In this document: positions 35,310 to 44,602 of the stretch, one piece after another
How positions within the stretch are numbered: position 1 is the stretch's first letter
Layout of the letters: each line of letters opens with the position of its first letter
From: Paenibacillaceae bacterium
Lineage (GTDB): Bacteria; Bacillota; Clostridia; Lachnospirales; Lachnospiraceae
Assembly: GCA_015057715.1 (NCBI GenBank)
Contig: SVDS01000002.1
Coordinates: 1-64,000 of the forward strand
Reading direction: 5' to 3'
Length of the DNA stretch: 64,000 nt
Notes under the pieces: model-generated
What the model saw: only the letters and a program-made list of their open reading frames with translations
Databases searched by the model: none
Told to the model about the DNA's origin: nothing
Program-made: the position numbers and the translations under genes

Positions 35310-36018
35310 TTTCCAACAGTTCACCATCACTGCGGTGTGAGTTTCCTTATGCAGGTCAATCCCAACATAAAGCAGATTTTCTCTTCTCTGCAATTCTCTC
35401 CCTCCTGATCTTGATCCCAACCGATCAGTTCCCGTACCGGCAACCTCAGATGACAGCGTTAACTCGATTCGCATATGTTTATGCGTTGAGTCCGTAAGGG
35501 TTCGACAGCCTATCTACAGCGAACCAATGGGTGAATGGACAAGTTATTTCTTTTATTGGTTGTTGATGTTAACTCCGTATTGAATGGATTGCAAGTCATT
35601 TCTGGATTTATTTTCAGGAAAAACGGCAGAAGAAAGAACAGAAAAGGGAGCTACAGAAATGATATTTTCACCCCCTGTAACCCCCGGCAGCCCCATTTTA
35701 CCATAGAACCAGATTCCTGTAATTCCTATGGTTCACCATGAACCATGGGGGTAGGTGATCTGGCTAAGTTTCTGGTGAAATAGAATTAATATACCACTTT
35801 CAGTATGCCCTGTGTCGCAAGATATTGCCCCTGCGTGACCTTTAAAACTGATGGTAGAACATGTATGCCATTCAGGTGATAAAAAGCCTTGTTGGGCAAA
35901 TATGAAAATGAAAGTATTTTTCCTTTTTCCTGAAAAATGTTTGAATTGCTGTTGCCACCTGTTCTTCATTCTGCTACTTTAAGAAAAAGTTGCATCTATG
36001 GCTGTTTTTTTATATGGC
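35310..36018 (-). mobile_element. Truncated IS110 copy: 5' noncoding segment and first ~55 codons of the transposase
   Basis: The sequence matches the full element from its noncoding end (about 36018) into the transposase, which stops being similar after VGIDLHKETHTAVMVNCW. The rest of the gene is missing and replaced by the upstream edge of the 138-residue gene. A small insertion near 35461-35490 also changes the N-terminus. It retains the palindrome (35728-35746) and the candidate bridge-RNA segment, but no functional transposase. It sits immediately behind the module B immunity gene. Confidence 0.8.
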
Positions 36019-36030
36019 ATCAAGTCCCCA

Positions 36031-36264
36031 TTAATTAAACATTACGCCAGTTAAATATTCATAAAAATACTGACAAGCATCTTCTTCTCCCTTAAAAGTT
36101 TTCAAATCATGCTTCACACCACGTTCGTCGCAATAATAAACCATCCATTCATCATTATTAAAATATAATTCAAATCGATCTGGATAGAATTTTCCGTCTA
36201 AACTATATGTATTTGTCGGTATTTTTTTTTCGATTAAAATTTTTTCTAATTCATTTTTTGTCAT
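36031..36264 (-). CDS. Putative immunity protein for the TNT toxin of module B
   Basis: This 77-residue acidic protein (opening MTKNELEKILIEKKIPTNTY) has a central WMVYYCDERG strand and ends ACQYFYEYLTGVMF. Its ATG overlaps the rhs stop codon as ATGA, so toxin and partner are translationally coupled. That is the strongest positional argument for immunity. It resembles other small Firmicutes immunity proteins and is much smaller than the mycobacterial TNT antitoxin IFT, so it is probably unrelated to that inhibitor. It would have to bind the TNT domain in the cytoplasm to stop NAD+ depletion. Confidence 0.65.
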   Translation of the reverse strand: MTKNELEKILIEKKIPTNTYSLDGKFYPDRFELYFNNDEWMVYYCDERGVKHDLKTFKGEEDACQYFYEYLTGVMFN

Positions 36265-39200
36265 TCCTTTATCTCCTTTAACGAACCATTATCAATAAGA
36301 TTTTTTACTCTGTCAGTTAATTTGTATTGAGTCCCTCCCCCTGCTTCATCAAACCATGGAGCAATTGTAGCAGATTCAGCTTCTATTGGCTTCAGAACTT
36401 CATATACATGATAGTCATTTATATCAGTTGACGATGATAAAGCTCGATTGGTAAAAGGTGTGTCTGTAGGAGAAGTATAATATCCAAACGGATGACCGTA
36501 TCTGTCAATACGTGTTCCTGGAGATAATGTAATAGGTCCTTCTGTTCCAGGAACAGCTCCATTATTTGGTGGCCACCATATTTCTCCATTAGGTTTTTTC
36601 CAACCAGATTGTCTTGCTGCATCAATTTCTATCAGTGGACCCATAAAAGTTGGATCACCCGGCTTTGGTAACTGCCCCGAACCCTCAGTGAACACCTCTC
36701 CCGTAGCATTCGGCCCCTGGCTGTTCTCACCATTTGGCTTCTGTGTTTTATTATAACCGCTCGGATCATAATACACTACCGGATTATTCTCACAGTATGC
36801 ATACAGATTAAGGCCATCTCCTCGATACACATCTTCCTGCAGAAAGCGTCCGATTACCGGATTATAAAATCTCGCTCTTAAATAGTATTGGCCGCTCTCC
36901 TGGTCGTACTGCTGTCCTGTGTACAAAATCCGATTCGGAACTGCTTCACTTCTTTGTGTCACCACGCCAAAAGCATCATATTCATAAGAATTATGTATCT
37001 CCTGCCCGTTTCCTGTCACATAGACCGTACTGCCGCTTTCGTCCTGATGAACCGTATTATATTTCCCACCATTTCCTGCCGCTGCCACTCCATATCCTCT
37101 GACATAATGGCTCACTGGCTTCTGGCTTTCATCCATCTCTGACAGGATCTCTCCATTCAGGAACAGATACCGGCTGCGCTTTCCATTTACCTGCTTTTCT
37201 GCTCGCAGTCCTTCCCCGTCATAGAGGTTCCTTATCTTACTTCCATCCGGTCTCCCTATCATCTCCTGACGGTTCAATGGGTCATAATGATAATCCCAGT
37301 TTCCATCTGTTCCGGTTTCCTCTATCAGATTTCCCTGGCGGTCATACTGATAAGTCCATCTTCCTTTCTTGGTTTCTCGGCTGATCAACTGATTCTTATT
37401 GTTATAGCAGTAGCCCGTCTGCTCTCCATCTTCCACTTTCTCCAGACGGTTCCCACAGGGATCATAACGGTAAGTAATACAGGAAGCTTTCTCTCCTCCA
37501 GCCTCTTCTTCCGTTCTTGTTGCTTCCTCTGTTAAACGGTTCCTGACATCATACTGGAAATCTTTCCAGATCTTCTTAAATAGGTACGTTCCATCTTCTC
37601 CCAGTCTCTGGAATCCTCCGGTTTTTGCTGTCCGATTCCCGTTTCCATCATATTCATAAGCAAAGTCTAACAAAGCTTCCCCGTCTTTTAGCTTCGTCCG
37701 CAGGTGGATGATATTTCCGTCCGTATCATACTCATAGCTGGTCTCTATTCCATTTTTATACCGGATTCCAGCTAACCGTCCTCCTGGTGTATGCCGGTAA
37801 GATACGATCTCTTTTCCTGTCTTATCACGTATTCTCTTAATCCTACCGCATAAGTCATATTCATAATGTATGGTTTCCCCGCTGTGATCTTTCACAGACT
37901 TCAGACTTCCGTCTGCATTCCATTCACACTGCACCAGCGTCTTTCCCGATGATGACTTTCTAAGCAGCTTACCATCCGGACGGTACTGGTAGGTATAACT
38001 AAATCCCCCTGCAACAGACTTTTTAAGCTGACCGCTGCTGTTATACTCCCATGAACGGCTCTCACGCCGGCCTTCCTTCGATACTGCCGTCTGGCATAGT
38101 GGCTTTCCATCCACGTTATAGCTTGTCTCTGCCCGGTTCCCGTTCCGGTCCACATGCAGGATCAACCGCCCCTCCCTGTCATAACGGAAGGTCTCATGGT
38201 TTCCATCCTGGTCGATGATCTCACATACTTTTCCCTGGCTGTTGTAACGGTATTGGAGGATATTCCCGTTCCCATCCTTCGTACTGGTCATATTTCCAGC
38301 ATAGTCATATGTATACGTTTCGTTTCCGCCGTCCGCTGTCTTTGTTTCTTTCACCCTTCCCCAGGCGTCAACACAGTAAGCAGTTTCGTTTCCATTTCCA
38401 TCCCATACGCCGACTATCTGTCCCCGCTTATTATAACGGTAGGTCTGGATCGGTTTTCCCAGGGTATGGCTTCTGGTTGTCATGACTGCTGTTGGATTTC
38501 CGCAGACGTCATAGACATAGTCTGTCCGGCCTCCGTCTGCTTCCTGTCTGCTTACTACTCTTCCTGCTCCGTCATGATCAATAAGCTGTTCCTTGACTCC
38601 CATTGGGTTCCAGCTCTCTTTTAACCGGCCTTTTGTATCATAGACAAAACGATAGGTCCGTTGGCTTACTGGACTTACCTCGTTTTCACCAGCGATACCA
38701 GATTCCACTTCACTATTTCCTGCCACCGGAAGAAACCTTCCGACCAATCGGTCATTGCTGTCATACTCATATCCGAACACGGCACCTTCCGATTCCTTCA
38801 CATGAGTGATGCGGTTCTTTAAGTCATAGGTACATTCTGCCTCATGGGCTTCCGCTCCAGCTCCCTGGCGGCGGATGCGTGTAATATTTCCAGCCGGATC
38901 ATATTCAATGGTAGTTATCCTGTCGATTCCTCCGGTCTTATCAATGACCCTCTCCTTTGTCAGCCTGTCCCTTATGTCATACTCCCGGCTGATCCGGTAT
39001 CCTTCCGGGGTAATGACCTGGGTCTGGTTCCCGTTTTCATCATACTGATAGGTGGTCACAGCCTCTTTCGCCTCTCCTTCCAGAGGTTCCAGTCCACTGT
39101 TTATTATCTCCCGCTTTTCCACCATACGATCCGCGTGATCATACCTCCATGCAAACTTTCGGGACACGGTATCACTGATCCTGGTCTCCTCATAGGTCTT

Positions 39201-42200
39201 ATTCCCATGGCAGTCATACCCGTATTTTCCCTTAGCACCAGTGGAATCTTCAATCGTATGAAGCCTTCCCATGGCATCATATCCATAGGTGATCTCCAGG
39301 CATTCCTCTCCTTCCCGGTATTCTTTGATCCGATGGCCCATGGCATCATAAACATAACGGATTCTCCCAGACGTCGTGTTTTTACAGACCAACCTTGCGG
39401 CCAGATCGTATTCATAACATTCCTTTTCCCCTGATCCGTTGGTATAGCAGGTTAGGTTCCCTGCTATATCATAGCTGTAGGAGGCTGCTGTCTCCTGATC
39501 TGGGCCTGTCACCTTTATAATATGCCCTTCCCTGTCATAGATGTACTGATAGCCCGGACCATCGTCAGCTTCAGACTCATATTCCTCTGGCAGTACATGT
39601 TTTACCCGCCGTCCTTCCGGGTCATAGAAGAACCGCTCCGTCCCTCCATCCGGATAATGAATGCGGATCAGGTGCTGGTCACTGTCATAATCATAGCAGA
39701 TACCCTCTCCGTCATCAAGCTCCGCTTGATAGGCATTGGGATGTACCCTCTTGATCAAATGCCCCTCTCCATTGTAAAACTGCCTTTCGTGGGTTCCATC
39801 CGGATACAGGGTGTCTATCTTCTCATTCTGGAAATCATATCTATATAAGGTTTCAGCTGCTTTTTTATCATCCCATTTCTTCGGAGAGTATTCCACTTTT
39901 AGAAGCCCGATTCCATTATAAACCCTCCTGGTCTCATTGCCTTCCCCATCCCGGTAAAGGGTCATGTTGCTGGCAGAATCATATCCAAACTCCCGTCTTC
40001 CACAGGCATCTGCTTCAACGGTCACCCTTCCTGCAGCATCGTATTCATAGATCAGTTCCTGCCCATCCGGCCGGATCACCATTGACGGAACGCTTTTTCT
40101 GTCCTCGTACATATATGTGGTCACATGACCTATAGGATCCGTCTTCTTCATCAGCCGTCCCATCAGGTCATACTCAAAGAACCACTTGCTCAAGGTATTA
40201 TTTCCATTCTCCAACCGCTGACCTTTAAAAATCAGGTTGTGATGAGAATCGTATTCATAACGGATACACCGTCCTGTCTGATCTGATATACTCTCTAATT
40301 CACCAGTTGAATGGTAAGTCAGGGTACTCTCTATTCCTTCCGGAGCCTTCTCCCTTATCTTCCGTCCCCAGTCGTCATACGCCCATTCCCAGATTCCATT
40401 TACACGATCCTCCATTTCAATGCAGCGCATGTACGTGTCATAATGGTACTTTCTTGCAGTCCCATCCGGATAGTCAATCTGGGTAAGCTTATACTCCCGG
40501 TTCCATGAATAAACGGTGGTACTATCCGATAAAGAGGAATGAACAATGGTCTTTCTTCTGCCATCATCATAAGTAAATGTGTAAATATCTCCGTTAGCAA
40601 GGGTCTGGCTGGTTACACGACCATTCTTATCATAGGTATTCACTAAATTTGAATTTCCTGTCTGATTTGTTGCCTTTACCAAATACCCGTCTGATGAGTA
40701 TTCATAATATGACACGCCCTGATCCATGTGGGTCACCTGTATCAGACAGCCGCTCTTGTAATGGAATTTTATGCTTCTTCCAATGGTATCCTCCATCTTT
40801 GTCAGATGACCTTCCTGAAATGTAAAACGGATGGAATGACCCACAGGCGTTTCCATCTTTTTCAGCCTGTCCCCCTGATAGGAAAAACGGAGTTCCTGAC
40901 CGCACTGATCCCTGACTAATAAAAGCAGTCCATTTTCCTGATAAAGATAAGTCTTGAACTCCTGATGATCCTTTAACAGCCAGTCCCTTTCTTCCGTCTG
41001 GGACAGCAGAAAACGTTCTCCATACCCACTGGCAGTCAGGTACTTTTCTCCTGTCATCGGGAAGATCAGATACAGTCCCTCCGGAAGACTTACATGAAGC
41101 CCCTTTTCTCTATCCCTGCACAGTCTGCCCTCATAAGTGAAGCTCCATCCCTTTCCCAGTATTCCTGCTGATTGATTGACGGACTGGTACTTTCGCATGA
41201 GCGTAATGGGTTCTCTGATACCGGGAAGGATAAAGTCAGTTTCATCAATGAGAAAGCAGCCAGTGACTGCAAGGACCGGGTCTGCAACACTTTGTTGATG
41301 CATAGCGTTATATTCCATCCCATACCCCAAATAGCTTATAATCGCCGTTGACTTAATATCAACCGCAACATCCAGCAGCTTCCCGGCTCCATATGTCATG
41401 GCCGTTTCCGAAGTTCCTGCTGCAGCTGCATAAATGAGAGTTCCGCCCAGTCTGGTAGCCGCTACTCCTCCTATTAAACTGCTGTCTTTTGCTAATTGCA
41501 GTGCCTTACCGCCGATATTCATAGAGCACATTGAAATAAGATTTAAAGTTAGATTAAATGCAAAATTTTTTATATCAAATTCGCCCTTGTAATTCACGCT
41601 GTTACCAGCGGCATTTATAAACATATAACTGCTTGTCAGTGCAGCGCTACCGAAAGACTGAATCCCCTGTAATGTTACAAGATTCATTGCAAAAACTGTA
41701 GCATCCTTTGTTAAGTTATATACATCCTCTCCAAGACCTACAGAAGCCATAGAATCCTTAATAAAATTATTAGCGTGGCTTGTAGTATCATGTTGGTCCG
41801 CCAGCGCAACCAGTTCTCTGCCCTCCTGTATCTCTGCGACTCCGTATGCTGCAGAAGCTGTTATTACTAATCCTGCTGCAATCGGAGCTGCAGCTCCCGC
41901 AGTAGCAACCACCAGCACTGCAATACCCACACCCGCCAGAATTTTTAACCCTCCCCATATTTTTTCTTCTCCTTCTTGTCTTCTCTTCGCCTCCTCCGCT
42001 TCTCTCTGCGCAATCACCTGATCTGCCATCTGCTCCAACGCCTCTTTGGCTTTTCCATTTATATCACTAAGCATGGCAGCATCATCCACACTTAACTCAT
42101 CACTCAGCTCCCCTGCAGTTGGGGTTGGGCCTGTTAATTTTTCAGCTTGATGTATAATCATTTCTGACTGGACATTGGTATTTCCATCAAGGACAATTTT

Positions 42201-43547
42201 TTTGGAGCCAACCTGCAGCGTCAGCATTGTTGCCGCCTGGACAGTAATATTATCTGAAACAGCATCCTCCGACTCACCCACAGATAATTTTGAAGCAGCT
42301 TCTAAAATAATATTTGCTGCACTAATAAAAATTTGACCGTCCTTCCCCAGATGAAGCCGGGAATTCCCTGATACAAAATCGAAACTCCCCTGACCCATGG
42401 ACATCATGGAACCACCAGGATCCGAAAATGTTTTTACAGCCGGGTTCGTTCCTCCCGACGTACGGATTGCATGTACTGCAATCGCATCCTGCTCGTCATG
42501 GCTGGGAAAATAAAGCTGTACCCTGCTTTCCAATTCTGGCATACAGTAAAAGCTGCTACTTTCTATGGCATAAGTAAAATATTTTAGATTTCCTCCGGCC
42601 GGATATACCGGATCAATATCCAAATGGACCCGTACCTGATTGCCCCTCCTCTCTTTGACGGTCGCAGGTAAGCTCATTCCAAAGATTTCTTCATTTTTCT
42701 TTTTATGGGTCAGAATTCCTTTTCTTCTGCATAACTCATATGTCTTTAACAGCTCCCCATGGGATGTGCGAATATCAATTCCGGTAACAACCATTAAAAG
42801 GCCGTTGAAAGTCAATTCTTCACCCATAAAAAGACGTTTTCTTGAAGTAATCCTCCACCTTATCATCTCCTGAGATAGGAGTTCATCCGACAGTTTTGGC
42901 CTGCTGCTTATAATTTTATTATACTCCCACTGGTCCTGCACCATCTCATAATCCCCATGCACCAACACCGTTCCATAATTTATGACAGGGACTCCAAAAT
43001 AAACCTGTCCAAATGGGGCCGTACTATCTGTTATTAAATAAGTTGAGAAATGACTTGCCAGCCTTTGTAAAAACATCCAATCTGTCTCTTCGTATTGCAG
43101 AAGGAAGCCTGGTATCAGTTCTCCTCCGGTTACTTCGTCTTTTATATCCTTTTTAGGGTATTCAGAAAGGATATCTTTCAGTACCTGGGCATAGGTAGCA
43201 GCAGTATTGCAAAAACTCTGGCTTTTTAATGTCAGATCCCATTCCGATGTATATGTAATAAACTCTGTATACAGATAAAAACTTCCAGACTCCCGAATTG
43301 TCCGTAAAGACTTAAGCTTCCCGCGGAATATAACACTACCGGAAGCTTCTCCTTTCATTTCTCTTACAACAACAGACATATTTCTGTCTGAATAAAGGAC
43401 CGCACGACTGGCGGCTTCCTCCTCAATTAAAAATTTAACTTTCAGGATTCCATGCTCATTCAAAGCTTCTTTAACCTGCAGATACTCAACTCCTATAATA
43501 CCTTCTAATGCTACATCCAGTTCTATTTCATGATACGACAGCTTCAT
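36261..43547 (-). CDS. VgrG-Rhs polymorphic toxin fusion, module B, with TNT NAD+ glycohydrolase tip
   Basis: This 2428-residue protein has the same layout as module A. There is a VgrG hub (YEETDWMFLQRLASHFSTYL near residue 150), an OB fold, a needle, a hydrophobic stretch (about 535-570) and Rhs repeats closing with GRFLQEDVYRGDG and NNPVVYYDPSGYN (~2265). The ~163-residue tip is a TNT (tuberculosis necrotizing toxin) domain. It shows GTRIDRYGHPFGYYTSP, the candidate catalytic His in YHVYEVLKPI, and the candidate catalytic Gln in FDEAGGGTQYKL. TNT hydrolyses NAD+/NADP+ and kills by depletion. The toxin half is therefore well assigned. Delivery by the upstream apparatus is inferred from the VgrG N-terminus and gene context. 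Confidence 0.92.
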   Translation of the reverse strand: MKLSYHEIELDVALEGIIGVEYLQVKEALNEHGILKVKFLIEEEAASRAVLYSDRNMSVVVREMKGEASGSVIFRGKLKSLRTIRESGSFYLYTEFITYTSEWDLTLKSQSFCNTAATYAQVLKDILSEYPKKDIKDEVTGGELIPGFLLQYEETDWMFLQRLASHFSTYLITDSTAPFGQVYFGVPVINYGTVLVHGDYEMVQDQWEYNKIISSRPKLSDELLSQEMIRWRITSRKRLFMGEELTFNGLLMVVTGIDIRTSHGELLKTYELCRRKGILTHKKKNEEIFGMSLPATVKERRGNQVRVHLDIDPVYPAGGNLKYFTYAIESSSFYCMPELESRVQLYFPSHDEQDAIAVHAIRTSGGTNPAVKTFSDPGGSMMSMGQGSFDFVSGNSRLHLGKDGQIFISAANIILEAASKLSVGESEDAVSDNITVQAATMLTLQVGSKKIVLDGNTNVQSEMIIHQAEKLTGPTPTAGELSDELSVDDAAMLSDINGKAKEALEQMADQVIAQREAEEAKRRQEGEEKIWGGLKILAGVGIAVLVVATAGAAAPIAAGLVITASAAYGVAEIQEGRELVALADQHDTTSHANNFIKDSMASVGLGEDVYNLTKDATVFAMNLVTLQGIQSFGSAALTSSYMFINAAGNSVNYKGEFDIKNFAFNLTLNLISMCSMNIGGKALQLAKDSSLIGGVAATRLGGTLIYAAAAGTSETAMTYGAGKLLDVAVDIKSTAIISYLGYGMEYNAMHQQSVADPVLAVTGCFLIDETDFILPGIREPITLMRKYQSVNQSAGILGKGWSFTYEGRLCRDREKGLHVSLPEGLYLIFPMTGEKYLTASGYGERFLLSQTEERDWLLKDHQEFKTYLYQENGLLLLVRDQCGQELRFSYQGDRLKKMETPVGHSIRFTFQEGHLTKMEDTIGRSIKFHYKSGCLIQVTHMDQGVSYYEYSSDGYLVKATNQTGNSNLVNTYDKNGRVTSQTLANGDIYTFTYDDGRRKTIVHSSLSDSTTVYSWNREYKLTQIDYPDGTARKYHYDTYMRCIEMEDRVNGIWEWAYDDWGRKIREKAPEGIESTLTYHSTGELESISDQTGRCIRYEYDSHHNLIFKGQRLENGNNTLSKWFFEYDLMGRLMKKTDPIGHVTTYMYEDRKSVPSMVIRPDGQELIYEYDAAGRVTVEADACGRREFGYDSASNMTLYRDGEGNETRRVYNGIGLLKVEYSPKKWDDKKAAETLYRYDFQNEKIDTLYPDGTHERQFYNGEGHLIKRVHPNAYQAELDDGEGICYDYDSDQHLIRIHYPDGGTERFFYDPEGRRVKHVLPEEYESEADDGPGYQYIYDREGHIIKVTGPDQETAASYSYDIAGNLTCYTNGSGEKECYEYDLAARLVCKNTTSGRIRYVYDAMGHRIKEYREGEECLEITYGYDAMGRLHTIEDSTGAKGKYGYDCHGNKTYEETRISDTVSRKFAWRYDHADRMVEKREIINSGLEPLEGEAKEAVTTYQYDENGNQTQVITPEGYRISREYDIRDRLTKERVIDKTGGIDRITTIEYDPAGNITRIRRQGAGAEAHEAECTYDLKNRITHVKESEGAVFGYEYDSNDRLVGRFLPVAGNSEVESGIAGENEVSPVSQRTYRFVYDTKGRLKESWNPMGVKEQLIDHDGAGRVVSRQEADGGRTDYVYDVCGNPTAVMTTRSHTLGKPIQTYRYNKRGQIVGVWDGNGNETAYCVDAWGRVKETKTADGGNETYTYDYAGNMTSTKDGNGNILQYRYNSQGKVCEIIDQDGNHETFRYDREGRLILHVDRNGNRAETSYNVDGKPLCQTAVSKEGRRESRSWEYNSSGQLKKSVAGGFSYTYQYRPDGKLLRKSSSGKTLVQCEWNADGSLKSVKDHSGETIHYEYDLCGRIKRIRDKTGKEIVSYRHTPGGRLAGIRYKNGIETSYEYDTDGNIIHLRTKLKDGEALLDFAYEYDGNGNRTAKTGGFQRLGEDGTYLFKKIWKDFQYDVRNRLTEEATRTEEEAGGEKASCITYRYDPCGNRLEKVEDGEQTGYCYNNKNQLISRETKKGRWTYQYDRQGNLIEETGTDGNWDYHYDPLNRQEMIGRPDGSKIRNLYDGEGLRAEKQVNGKRSRYLFLNGEILSEMDESQKPVSHYVRGYGVAAAGNGGKYNTVHQDESGSTVYVTGNGQEIHNSYEYDAFGVVTQRSEAVPNRILYTGQQYDQESGQYYLRARFYNPVIGRFLQEDVYRGDGLNLYAYCENNPVVYYDPSGYNKTQKPNGENSQGPNATGEVFTEGSGQLPKPGDPTFMGPLIEIDAARQSGWKKPNGEIWWPPNNGAVPGTEGPITLSPGTRIDRYGHPFGYYTSPTDTPFTNRALSSSTDINDYHVYEVLKPIEAESATIAPWFDEAGGGTQYKLTDRVKNLIDNGSLKEIKE

Positions 43548-43577
43548 GTTTTCCCTCCTGCCTTTATCCTTTGCAAC

Positions 43578-44066
43578 CTATGACTCGGTCTGTCCTGTTT
43601 GTATAAATTCAATTTTGCCACCGTATTTACACATCAGTGTGGCGCTTCCTTTTATTGGCTTATCTCCGTTAATTTCTACCAGATCGTTGACTTCATCCCA
43701 GGAATCGGCAATGATGACAGGTATGCATTCACCTGCACAGCCCATTTTTTTTACAGAAGAATCTCCATCTCCTTCACTTATACAAAAAATATCCATGACC
43801 TGATCCTCAAAGGACTCGCCTTTCTCCTCTTTTACCTCTAAGGCAATTTCACGGGCCTTCTCCATTGTTTTTGGATTTTCAGCACTAAAGCAACCACCGA
43901 AACTTAATACATTGAGCATACCCTTGCAGTCCTTTTCCGTTACCTGAGGCATGTTCTGCAAAAACACACCATGAGTGAGCTGCAAAGCCACTCTGCTGGG
44001 CCGCATTCCCATAGAACACTTGACCGGTGCTGTATGTACCACGTATGTCTTTTCTTTATCTTCCAC
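43578..44066 (-). CDS. DUF4280-type PAAR-like spike tip protein, module B
   Basis: This 162-residue paralogue of 25234-25743 has the same Cys/His pattern: TYVVHTAPVKCSMGMRPSRV, QLTHGVFLQNMPQVTEKDC and LSFGGCFSAENP. A central acidic stretch follows, and the C-terminus reads PIKGSATLMCKYGGKIEFIQ. The first Cys of module A (HGACTQC) is replaced here by HTAPVKC, so one of the candidate metal ligands differs. It lies between the 174-residue protein and the VgrG-Rhs fusion. The likely role is the sharpened tip capping the spike, possibly joining spike and Rhs cargo. Confidence 0.82.
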   Translation of the reverse strand: MEDKEKTYVVHTAPVKCSMGMRPSRVALQLTHGVFLQNMPQVTEKDCKGMLNVLSFGGCFSAENPKTMEKAREIALEVKEEKGESFEDQVMDIFCISEGDGDSSVKKMGCAGECIPVIIADSWDEVNDLVEINGDKPIKGSATLMCKYGGKIEFIQTGQTES

Positions 44067-44591
44067 TTAAACCACCTCAATTTCTTTTAATATAACCCCT
44101 GTGAGCTTTCGCCTTAACAGGCTCTCCGCTACTTCCAGGCTAATAACGGGCTTCCTGATCCGGCTATCTTTCAGCATAAATGCTCTGTAATCACCTATCT
44201 TATCTTTACTCAGACATACCTTTTTTTCTGTTCCGTCCGGATAACGTTCTAACAACGGATCCAGACCCTCAATTTCTTCAAATAGCACATGATAATACAT
44301 AATCTGTGAAGAATTTATCTTATCAATCATCACCACTCTTTTAAATATCAGGCTATCTTCATACATGGAAAGAACCTTTTGTACCATATCAGATACCATG
44401 TAAACCGGGCTTTGCAGAAAATCCGGAGCGATCTCACCGCTATTCTCACCCAGATATAAAACGGTTGTGTCATTCAGCCTTGGAGCATCTTTCTTTAAAA
44501 ATATATGTTTTGGTCCCTTAATATCAAAACGCTCAAGACAAATGGAATTACTTATACTTTTGTCCTGCTCCATAAAAAAATACCGCTTCAT
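44067..44591 (-). CDS. Conserved spike-module protein of ~174 residues, module B (function unknown)
   Basis: The start is set at 44591 behind GAGAGGAGACAG; the upstream in-frame ATGs lack ribosome sites and fall inside the preceding gene. It opens MKRYFFMEQDKSI, then FDIKGPKHIFLKKDAPRLND, and closes KPVISLEVAESLLRRKLTGV. This mirrors the module A paralogue almost line by line. No catalytic motif is visible. The shared block IAPDFLQSPVYMVSDMVQKV suggests a conserved binding face. The same order in both modules points to an obligate part of the spike or its loading. Confidence 0.65.
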   Translation of the reverse strand: MKRYFFMEQDKSISNSICLERFDIKGPKHIFLKKDAPRLNDTTVLYLGENSGEIAPDFLQSPVYMVSDMVQKVLSMYEDSLIFKRVVMIDKINSSQIMYYHVLFEEIEGLDPLLERYPDGTEKKVCLSKDKIGDYRAFMLKDSRIRKPVISLEVAESLLRRKLTGVILKEIEVV

Positions 44592-44602
44592 TCTGTCTCC
44601 TC

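Noticed and set aside
35274-35474. Short transposase-like gene MRIELTLSSEVAGTG
   Set aside because: It is the 5' scrap of a truncated IS110 transposase, so it was annotated as part of the remnant rather than as a gene.
17935-43547. Many antisense reading frames of 60-160 codons on the plus strand opposite the rhs, VgrG and metabolic genes
   Set aside because: They lack ribosome sites and follow the codon periodicity of the minus-strand genes, so they are shadows.
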